Notes under the pieces: model-generated
Told to the model about the DNA's origin: nothing
The model's database searches: none
Seen by the model: the letters and a program-made list of their open reading frames with translations, nothing else
Position numbers and translations under genes: made by a program
Origin: Kiritimatiellia bacterium
GTDB lineage: Bacteria; Verrucomicrobiota; Kiritimatiellia; RFP12; DVOR01
NCBI GenBank assembly: GCA_900771325.1
Contig: CAAGNN010000101.1
Coordinates: 1-15,275 of the forward strand
Reading direction: 5' to 3'
DNA: 15,275 nt
Shown here: positions 1 to 5,481 of the stretch, piece after piece
Layout: every line of letters begins with the position of its first letter
How positions within the stretch are numbered: position 1 is the first letter of the stretch

Positions 1-2
1 AC

Positions 3-1160
3 GCCATCGACTATGTCCGCATCTGGCAAGACCCCAAAACCGCCGGGAACCAACTGCTCGTCGGCGGGAAGGATCGCACCTTCGCGGGGCTCACCTCCAA
101 CGATGCAAACGCCCGCGCCCTCCTGCCGGCAAGCGCCGCCCCGCAGGCGGATGGCTCGGTGATCCTCACGGACGCCCCCATGGTCATCGGCGGCTTTTCC
201 CCAACCAAGCAAGTGACCCTGACGCTGGATGTCTCCATCCCCGAGGGCGCCAGAGGCACCATCGTCGGCGTCAAATCCGGCGACACAAACCACCTGCGCT
301 TCGTCCGCCAAGACGATGGCACGGCCACCTGCCGATACAACGGGGACAAGCAGACCGTCGCCACCGCCTGCACGCTGGACCCCGGCCGCCACACCATCCG
401 CATCGCATATGACACAATCCGCCTCAACCGCAATGGCAAAGCCCTCGATTCTGCCACCTCCGGCACCCGCGTCTGGGTGGACGATGCCCTCGTCTACGCC
501 TCCCCCGCCCTCGTTTGGGCGCAGACGAAAGTCCCCTACGTCACCATCGGCGGCGATGCCTCCGACGCTTGGGGGACGCCCATGGACGGCCTCCGCGTCC
601 ACGCCGCCACCCTCACCTGCGGGGCGACGCCCACCCGCTTCACCTGCTCCGACTCCGCCGGCGCGTTCCTCTTGCCAACCGGCGTCACCCGCCCCGAAGA
701 CGGCGGCCTCCTTCTCGCCTCCGCCCCGTTGGAGGCCAACGGCTTCGCCGACACCGCCGCCCTCTCCGTGACGATGGATGCCGAGGTCCCCGAAGGCGCG
801 ACCGGTGCCCTCATCGGCCTACGTCTCTTCCAGGCATCGGACAATTCCACCTTCACGGTCTCCGCCGAGTGCGTGGGGGAAACGGAGCATCCGCTCCGAC
901 ATAGCGGCACCCAAGAGCACAAAGACACCGAGGTCTACGGGCGACCCTCCACCGGGCGCCACCTCTACCGACTGACCCACGCCTCCGCCTCCGGCACCCA
1001 ACTCTGGGAGGACGACACCCTCCTCGCCTCCGCCCCGGGCATCAAGTGGTCCAACGCGATGGCCATCGCCGTGACCTTCGGCGGCTCCGCGGAAAGCCCC
1101 GCACAACGCCCGCTCCCCGGCCTGAAAATCCACGCCATCAACATCGACACCTCCTCCGCC
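3..1160 (+). repeat. Tandem concanavalin-like repeats within the sialidase gene
   Basis: Two full protein repeats and the tail of a third upstream are visible. Each has a segment of the type (S)NDANARALLPAS / SDSAGAFLLPTG, then SVILTDAP / LLLASAP, then TLDVSIPEGARGTIVGV / TMDAEVPEGATGALIGL, and ends with a GLRVHA / GLKIHA strand. The period is about 183 codons. The DNA of the repeats has diverged, so this is an old duplication. Such jelly-roll modules usually bind carbohydrate and target the enzyme to its glycan. Confidence 0.7.
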
Positions 1161-3224
1161 ACCCCCGACACCAACGTCCTCGACGCCCTCTTTACGTGGC
1201 CGGAGGGGCTGGACGCGGCAGGTTTCGGCGTGCGCCGCCACCTCGCCACCGTCGCCGCCAACGCCGACGGCGACGTCTCCGTGCCGACGGTGTCCCTGAA
1301 CGGCAAACCGCTCGACACGCTCTCGGCGGCGCGCGCTCTCTGGTTCTATGGCCTGTCGGATGCGGCGGAGGTGCGCCTAGGCATGGGCGCCCTCACCCTC
1401 CAAGACGATGGCGCCCTCACCCTCACGCTGGACAACGGCGCCACGCAAACCCAAGGCACCCTCGCCCTCCTCGGCGCCGACCGCCTCGACGGCGCATGGA
1501 CGCGACTCGCGACGACGCCCGCCCCCATCCCCCCGGAAGAGACACTCACGATCGATGCCGAGGCATCCCAACACTATGCCTTCTTCAAGGTGCGCGCCGA
1601 GGAGACCGCCAACCCCCTCGGCCCCGCCGCCTCCTTCCGCGAGACGGCCCCCGCCAACGCCGAGGGAATGCCCACCGCCCAACGCCCAGGCGCCTCCGCC
1701 CCCCTCTTCTCCTTCACCTGCGGCGGCCTCAGCGAAGACCTCTCAAGCGCCGCACGCGACACCCTCACCCTCACCCTCTCCGGCAACGGCCTCTCCCCGG
1801 GCGCCACCTACACCCTCGCCCTCGGCGGCACCGCCCACACCGCCACCCTCCAAGGCAACGCTCAACGCGCCACCCTCACCTTCACCGAATTGCCCTCCCT
1901 CACCGATGGCGACACCCTCACCCTCTCCGGCCCGACCGTGCCGGGCGATGTCGCCCTCCTCGACTCCTCCTGGGGCGGGGCGACCGGCTCCACTCGCCTC
2001 GCGGCCATCGTGGCCAGCGACCTCATCGCGGACGGCTTCGTCCCCGCAAACACCACCCTCAGTGCCCACTTCTACCGCATCCCCGCCGTGGCGACAGACG
2101 GCGAAGGCGAGGTGGTGGCCCTCTACGACGTGCGCTACGGCGGCGGTGACCTCGGCGGCAGTAGCGGCATCGACCTCGGCGAAACCTATGGCACCGACTT
2201 CGGCGCCCAATGGAACGCCCCCTCCCTCGCCGTCGACGTCCCCAACCTCCGCAACCCGGACGGCTCACTGAACACGCCCATCACCAAGGAAAAGGACATC
2301 GGCGACGCCGCCATCCTCTATGACCCCAACGCCAAACGCTACTGGCTGATGGCCATCACCGGCGGCGGCCTCGCCTCCGCCGGAAACGGCGCATCGCAAA
2401 ACGACTGCGTGCTCTACACCCGGGCGCAGGGCGCAACGGCCAAGTGGGAGGCATGGACCGGCGGCCCGGAGGGCTCCCGCTCCGTCAAAGCCGCCCTGCT
2501 CCAAGGCATCGGAAAGGACGGAGCCCCCGGGCGCGGCATCCTCCAAGGCCCCGGCCACGGCATCGTCACCACCATCGGGCGCGGCGACATGCCCGCCGGC
2601 GCCCTCGTCTTCCCGATGCAAGCCTTCGTCAACTCAGGCTTGAACGATGCCCAATGCTTCGCCGCCTACTCCACCGACCACGGCGCCACTTGGAAGACTA
2701 CCGGCCTCACCCCAAAAACCTTGCGCGAAGCCCCGCACAACGCGCAGGAAAACTGTATCCTGGAGTTGGACGATGGCTCGTGGCTGATGATGGCCAAAGG
2801 CGGCACCTGGGGAACGGGCAAAGGACGGCGCCTCTTCTTCCGAACCACCGACTTCCAAACATGGGAACAACTGGCCTCCATCCCGAACGTCATCCACGTC
2901 CAAGGCTCCTGCCTGCGCCTCGGGAAGGGCTCCGACGGCATCGGCCGATACGTGCTCGCCCACCAAATCGACCAAACCAAGCGGGCGAAACTCGCCCTCA
3001 TCTTCGGCCGCGACCTCACCGCCGCCAACACCGCCGCCGACACCGAAGGCATCGTATGGGACACCGCCAACCCCCTCATGCTCCACGCCGAGGCCACCGG
3101 CGGCATGGGCTACGTCTCCCTCTGCCTCCTCGACCCCACCACCCTCGGCGTGCTCTACGAAGCCCAAGGCAAGATCCTTTTTGAGCGCATCGACATCACG
3201 CCATGGCTTGTGGCCAGCCCGTGA
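3..3224 (+). CDS. Sialidase-like (GH33/BNR) secreted glycosidase with concanavalin-like repeats, 5' end outside window
   Basis: The frame is open from the left edge, so the start lies upstream; the GTG at 159 is internal. The first residues (AIDYVRIWQDP) look like the end of a GH16/LamG-type jelly-roll domain. Two tandem jelly-roll repeats follow, with PEGA(R/T)G motifs near nt 240 and 789 (about 183 residues apart). Then comes a beta-rich linker of the kind ending FFKVRAEE (about 1190-1650) and the catalytic propeller. That part shows the sialidase FYRIP motif (Arg codon at 2076), DVRYGGGD shortly after, an Asp-box STDHGATW (about 2670-2693), a second TTDFQTW box, GMGYVSL carrying the likely catalytic Tyr, and the terminal GVLYE...ILFERI. 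Known family role: release of terminal sialic acids from glycans, outside the cell or in the periplasm. No C-terminal anchor is seen. The second triad Arg is not obvious (LMMAKGG where family members often have R), so substrate and activity are uncertain. Confidence 0.85.
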   Translation, partial: AIDYVRIWQDPKTAGNQLLVGGKDRTFAGLTSNDANARALLPASAAPQADGSVILTDAPMVIGGFSPTKQVTLTLDVSIPEGARGTIVGVKSGDTNHLRFVRQDDGTATCRYNGDKQTVATACTLDPGRHTIRIAYDTIRLNRNGKALDSATSGTRVWVDDALVYASPALVWAQTKVPYVTIGGDASDAWGTPMDGLRVHAATLTCGATPTRFTCSDSAGAFLLPTGVTRPEDGGLLLASAPLEANGFADTAALSVTMDAEVPEGATGALIGLRLFQASDNSTFTVSAECVGETEHPLRHSGTQEHKDTEVYGRPSTGRHLYRLTHASASGTQLWEDDTLLASAPGIKWSNAMAIAVTFGGSAESPAQRPLPGLKIHAINIDTSSATPDTNVLDALFTWPEGLDAAGFGVRRHLATVAANADGDVSVPTVSLNGKPLDTLSAARALWFYGLSDAAEVRLGMGALTLQDDGALTLTLDNGATQTQGTLALLGADRLDGAWTRLATTPAPIPPEETLTIDAEASQHYAFFKVRAEETANPLGPAASFRETAPANAEGMPTAQRPGASAPLFSFTCGGLSEDLSSAARDTLTLTLSGNGLSPGATYTLALGGTAHTATLQGNAQRATLTFTELPSLTDGDTLTLSGPTVPGDVALLDSSWGGATGSTRLAAIVASDLIADGFVPANTTLSAHFYRIPAVATDGEGEVVALYDVRYGGGDLGGSSGIDLGETYGTDFGAQWNAPSLAVDVPNLRNPDGSLNTPITKEKDIGDAAILYDPNAKRYWLMAITGGGLASAGNGASQNDCVLYTRAQGATAKWEAWTGGPEGSRSVKAALLQGIGKDGAPGRGILQGPGHGIVTTIGRGDMPAGALVFPMQAFVNSGLNDAQCFAAYSTDHGATWKTTGLTPKTLREAPHNAQENCILELDDGSWLMMAKGGTWGTGKGRRLFFRTTDFQTWEQLASIPNVIHVQGSCLRLGKGSDGIGRYVLAHQIDQTKRAKLALIFGRDLTAANTAADTEGIVWDTANPLMLHAEATGGMGYVSLCLLDPTTLGVLYEAQGKILFERIDITPWLVASP

Positions 3225-3486
3225 GGCCCGGACCGCCGGAGATATACGACCACCGATTGTAGTGCGACCAGTGCTGATTGGCCGTAATCTCCCGCTCCAA
3301 CTCCCGGATGTTCGCCTCATACTCCGCAATCTCCGCCTCCACCTCCGCAATCGCGCTCGCACGCATCGCTTCGGAGAGGCGGCTCTGCACATCGGCCGCC
3401 ACCGTCAGCGACCGCCCGACCCAATCAGCGAAGCCGCCGGGCCAATCAGCACGGCCTCCCGCCGCGCCGTTGGCCGGGGCCGTCAG
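3196..3486 (-). CDS. Small coiled-coil protein, last gene of the HU cassette (start uncertain)
   Basis: I do not recognise this family. From the CTG at 3486 it would have 96 residues: a Gly/Trp-rich N-terminus (RADWPGGFADWVG), a charged helical stretch rich in Glu/Ala with heptad spacing (AEVEAEIAEYEANIRELERE), then an aromatic tail (HWSHYNRWSY) and a Gly/Pro-rich end. There is no signal peptide or membrane segment. In frame there is no ATG before the helix. CTG 3486 follows a GGAG at about 7 bases, inside the end of the 25-aa peptide gene, which would couple the two; the first conventional start is GTG 3402 (68 aa), whose ribosome site is weak. Its 3' end overlaps the convergent sialidase gene by 29 bp. 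Sustained coding character across both start options supports a real gene, but not its function. Confidence 0.55.
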   Translation of the reverse strand: MTAPANGAAGGRADWPGGFADWVGRSLTVAADVQSRLSEAMRASAIAEVEAEIAEYEANIRELEREITANQHWSHYNRWSYISGGPGLTGWPQAMA

Positions 3487-3490
3487 CGTG

Positions 3491-3568
3491 CTACTCCAGG
3501 AGTTTGAGCAGCTGGCTGACTAGGCACTTGAGGGCCTTGAGCAGCGCGGCAACAAGGGTGTTATCCAT
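3491..3568 (-). CDS. 25-aa amphipathic peptide, 'smalltalk'-like neighbour of HU protein
   Basis: This is a very short gene starting ATG 3568 and ending TAG at 3491-3493. The peptide begins MDNTLVAALLKALK and ends LVSQLLKLLE; almost every third or fourth residue is Leu, giving one amphipathic helix with a single Cys and a net charge near zero. The start is supported by an unusually strong Shine-Dalgarno sequence 2 bases away. The position beside an HU-like gene resembles the ~30-aa 'smalltalk' proteins that sit beside HU-family proteins and amidases in Bacteroidota, though no sequence identity is claimed. Other possibilities are a membrane-active type I toxin-like peptide or a translation-coupling leader for the downstream coiled-coil gene, whose possible start overlaps its end. 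Confidence 0.62.
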   Translation of the reverse strand: MDNTLVAALLKALKCLVSQLLKLLE

Positions 3569-3571
3569 AGC

Positions 3572-3584
3572 ATCACCTCCTTTC
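3572..3584 (-). promoter_or_regulatory. Extended Shine-Dalgarno of the 25-aa peptide
   Basis: Read on the minus strand, GAAAGGAGGTGAT is followed by GCT and ATG 3568. All 13 bases are complementary to the usual 3' end of bacterial 16S rRNA (anti-SD CACCUCCUUUC plus flanking bases). No other gene in the window has such a long match, and it decides the start of a gene that would otherwise be too short to call. Confidence 0.75.
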
Positions 3585-3597
3585 ATAGGATGGGCGT

Positions 3598-3777
3598 TAG
3601 ACGAGAAAACTCGCCACGCTACCGCGCGGCTCGCGATTGGCGGGAAGCGCGGCGAGGCGCGACAGGTCAATCGAAGGCAGAAGCCGTGTGGTTTCACTTG
3701 CTTAGACCATCGGTTTGCCCGTCGCGCGAAGCGCGTCTTCGCGAGGAGCGCGGTAGCGCGCCGAGTTTTCTCGTCTA
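3598..3777. repeat. 180-bp intergenic element with 30-bp terminal inverted repeats
   Basis: The left arm 3598-3627 (starting TAGACGAGAAAACTCG) and right arm 3748-3777 (ending CGAGTTTTCTCGTCTA) are reverse complements at 28 of 30 positions. The 120-bp interior has no ORF and contains its own hairpin at 3725-3743 (CGCGAAG-CGCGT-CTTCGCG). It lies between the HU gene stop (3792) and the 25-aa peptide start (3568). It could be a MITE-like insertion, a long RNA hairpin acting as terminator or processing site between the two genes, or a REP/BIME-like element. The interior shares 15 bp (3712-3726) with 11457-11471 in opposite orientation. Confidence 0.7.
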
Positions 3778-3791
3778 TCGTCTCTCGTTCC

Positions 3792-4538
3792 TTACGCCGT
3801 CACCAGGGGCTTGGAGAAGTCCACCTGGCGGAGGGTGTTGGTGCCCTGGCGTGTGCGGAAGACGAGGGTCAGCGCATCGCCGGAACTCTCAAAGACCAGG
3901 TTCGTGCGCAGGGCCGCGCAATTAGGATCCTGCACGCTCTCGAGGCCCTCGCAGCGCTCCTCGCCCGAGCCGACATCGAGGAAGAAGCCCTCATCGACGG
4001 CATCCTTGTTCCAGGTCAGGTTGGTGCCCATCACGAAGAAGGACCCTTCACTGGAAATGACCCCATCGCGCACGGTCTTCAGGTCCACCACACGCTCGAG
4101 CTTGGGCAGCGGCATCCCCGTGGCCGTGCGGATAACGGCGGAGTTGGAAGCCGCAACGCGCAGGCGCGTGCCGACGGTGGCGTTGACCACCAGCGCATTC
4201 TCGGCCGCGTTCCAAGGCGCGTCAATCGAGGCGAAGGTGCCACGCACAGCCGGGGCAAAGCGCACCAGGCCATTGATGTTAATCGCGCGGCCCTCGGCAG
4301 CCAGCTGCCCAATCAGTTCGGCGAACTCGCCGAGCACCAGCTGAATGGTCGAGCGCTTGACCGCGCAGCCAGCCTCGACCATCCGTTTGGCCACCGCTGC
4401 GGTATTATAGGTTTCCTTGATCTCCACCACGCCCGTGTAGACCGGCTTGCCGGCCATCTTGCTCGCGACGGCGTTCTCGATCACGTGGTAGTTCACGCTC
4501 TCGAGGTTCTCGTTGGTCTGAATCATCACATCTGCCAT
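3792..4538 (-). CDS. HU-like DNA-binding protein with C-terminal Ig-like (DUF4469-type) domain
   Basis: The 248-residue protein has two parts. Residues 1-125 have the pattern of the HU-like domain described in Bacteroidota (HU-DNA_bdg/DUF4469 architecture): YTGVVEIKETYN, AKRMVEAGCAVKRSTIQLVLGEF, then LAAEGRAININGLVRFAP and RGTFASID. Residues 130-248 are beta-rich (EGSFFVMGTNL, LVFESSGDALTLVFRT), as expected of an Ig-like C-terminal domain. ATG 4538 has AAAGGAG 6 bases upstream. It is probably co-transcribed with the 89-aa gene (77 bp upstream) and the peptide and coiled-coil genes downstream. The family is usually encoded in small accessory cassettes; a DNA-binding or nucleoid role is inferred from the HU fold, and its true function is unknown. 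Confidence 0.85.
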   Translation of the reverse strand: MADVMIQTNENLESVNYHVIENAVASKMAGKPVYTGVVEIKETYNTAAVAKRMVEAGCAVKRSTIQLVLGEFAELIGQLAAEGRAININGLVRFAPAVRGTFASIDAPWNAAENALVVNATVGTRLRVAASNSAVIRTATGMPLPKLERVVDLKTVRDGVISSEGSFFVMGTNLTWNKDAVDEGFFLDVGSGEERCEGLESVQDPNCAALRTNLVFESSGDALTLVFRTRQGTNTLRQVDFSKPLVTA

Positions 4539-4552
4539 CGTTGGCTCCTTTC

Positions 4553-4605
4553 TGTGTGTTGTGTTGTGTCGTTTCGTTTCGCTCCGCGCGCACCCGCGCG
4601 CTTCG
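4553..4605 (-). promoter_or_regulatory. GC-rich hairpin between 89-aa gene and HU gene
   Basis: Within the 78-bp spacer the minus strand reads CGCGCG-GGTG-CGCGCG, a perfect 6-bp stem with a 4-base loop, flanked by GCGAAG and GAGCGAAACG. No T-run follows on the minus strand; a C/A-rich stretch (ACACAACACAACACAC) follows instead. An attenuator or RNA-stability hairpin is more likely than a classical terminator. Confidence 0.4.
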
Positions 4606-4616
4606 CTTCACGTCTC

Positions 4617-4886
4617 TTACCTCGCCAACAGGGCGAGATACTTTTCCAGTTGCGGACGGTGGGCCTTACGGTCCGAACGGACATAGGCGCGCACCACCAC
4701 ATCCCTGGGCAAGCCGGTCTTGGGCGAAAGCTCCGCAAAGCAGCTCCCCGGGTCGGCGGCGGCCTTCAGGCGAGAGAGTTGCCGCTGCAACCGCTCCACC
4801 TTGGCCTGAGCCCTCACCCGCGCAGTCGTCTCCTTCGAGAGCGTCCGCAGCGCAACTTCCAAAAGCGTTTCCTGTTTCATCATCAT
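4617..4886 (-). CDS. Small hydrophilic helical protein upstream of HU gene, unknown function
   Basis: The 89-residue protein starts with three consecutive ATG codons (4886, 4883, 4880). The ribosome site AAAGGAA is too close to the first ATG and best placed for the second or third, so the mature start may be 1-2 codons later. Residues 5-45 form a basic heptad helix (TTARVRAQAKVERLQRQLSRLKAA). Residues 50-75 contain FAELSPKTGLPRDVVVRAYV, which resembles a short helix-turn-helix or DNA-contact segment. No signal peptide or membrane segment is present. I do not recognise the family. Its position directly ahead of the HU-like gene, 78 bp away on the same strand, suggests one operon and possibly a regulatory or DNA-binding partner role (inference). 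Confidence 0.68.
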   Translation of the reverse strand: MMMKQETLLEVALRTLSKETTARVRAQAKVERLQRQLSRLKAAADPGSCFAELSPKTGLPRDVVVRAYVRSDRKAHRPQLEKYLALLAR

Positions 4887-4915
4887 TGTTCCTTTCGTTG
4901 TTTGGATTGAGGTTT

Positions 4916-4933
4916 AGCGGACAGCTGTCCGCT
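4916..4933. promoter_or_regulatory. Perfect 18-bp palindrome upstream of the 89-aa gene
   Basis: AGCGGACAGCTGTCCGCT reads identically on both strands. It lies 30 bp upstream of the start of the HU cassette and touches the first bases of 59-bp repeat copy 1. A dimeric repressor operator for the HU cassette or a repeat-associated recombination site are both possible. Confidence 0.5.
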
Positions 4934-4990
4934 CTTTCTCAGGTTCATTCACTTCTAATTAATGCGACTTCGCCAAAAACTGGCGCAACT
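4932..4990 (+). repeat. 59-bp dispersed direct repeat, copy 1
   Basis: Begins CTCTTTCTCAGGTTCATTC and ends AAAAACTGGCGCAACT, followed by seven T. It differs from copy 2 at 3 of 59 positions and from copy 3 also at 3. It lies on the far (3') side of the hsd operon, just before the HU cassette. Confidence 0.9.
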
Positions 4991-5049
4991 TTTTTTAGGG
5001 ATGGATGTTTTTCTGCCGTTAATGCCCTTTTCTTGGGTCCGGGCAAGCA

Positions 5050-5169
5050 GTCTCTTAGGTCGCTATGGCGGGAGGCCACGACGGGAGCGGACGCGCAGGA
5101 AGCGACGGCGTGCCCACTACTACTCCCTGTAAAGGCGTAGTGGGCCTCCCGCAAAGCGAACTTAGAGAC
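5050..5169. repeat. 120-bp imperfect inverted-repeat element
   Basis: Left arm 5050-5077 (GTCTCTTAGGTCGCTATGGC...) and right arm 5143-5169 (GGCCTCCCGCAAAGCGAACT...) are inverted copies with three mismatches and one extra base. Nested inside the right half is a perfect 9-bp stem, GCCCACTAC (5112-5120) with GTAGTGGGC (5137-5145). A partly similar segment (CCGCAAAGCGCACCTTTAGC) recurs at about 5426-5445. It looks like a MITE- or BIME-like intergenic element; there is no ORF in it. Confidence 0.6.
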
Positions 5170-5350
5170 CGCTTGAGGCCAATAAAATCAAGGGTTTCGC
5201 AGTTTTGAGAAGGGTGATTTTGCGCAGTTGTATGTAAAAGATGTAAATATTTGGAACATCAAAACTTATTTCAATTTAAACCCGCTTTTTCGGATGGTTT
5301 GTAAATAATCCGTAAATCATCAATTGGCAAAGGCCGGTGAGTCGACTGTC

Positions 5351-5385
5351 GACGATGACATAGCTCCTCGCGTTGCTCGGACTTG
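5351..5385 (+). repeat. 35-bp inverted repeat, left arm, bracketing hsd operon
   Basis: Begins GACGATGACATAGCTCCTCG and ends GCTCGGACTTG. It is the exact reverse complement of 11409-11443. Both copies are embedded in degenerate GTCGACTGTC / GACTGACGACTG sequence. It lies 96 bp beyond the hsdR stop codon. Confidence 0.92.
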
Positions 5386-5481
5386 TCGACTGTCCACTGT
5401 TAGCGGCAAAGGAGACGGGCGTTCCGCAAAGCGCACCTTTAGCGGTCGACCGTGTGCCGTTTATCCTAGGCCAGCGCGCTG

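Larger units (their letters stand above)
4887..5481. other. 595-bp intergenic region dense in repeats, no gene
   Basis: No supported gene lies between the 89-aa gene and the end of hsdR. The region holds an 18-bp perfect palindrome, copy 1 of the 59-bp direct repeat, a 120-bp imperfect inverted-repeat element, an AT-rich stretch (about 5180-5330) and the left arm of the 35-bp inverted repeat that brackets the hsd operon. No clear intrinsic terminator for hsdR is seen. Confidence 0.6.

Noticed and set aside
2634..3392. 252-aa minus-strand frame opposite the sialidase end
   Set aside because: Gly/Glu/Val-rich antisense shadow of the propeller domain with no motif; the competing frame ending at 3196 has better coding character.
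3504..4910. 468-aa plus-strand open frame across the HU cassette
   Set aside because: It runs antisense through the HU-like gene, the inverted-repeat element and the 89-aa gene; the minus-strand genes have ribosome sites and family-like sequence, this one has neither.
4945..4990. The repeats as the end of a conserved small protein (minus strand VAPVFGEVALIRSE)
   Set aside because: All three copies keep this frame to a TGA, but upstream frames differ, copy 3 has a stop just before, and the changes between copies alter amino acids rather than being silent. Non-coding repeat is the simpler reading.
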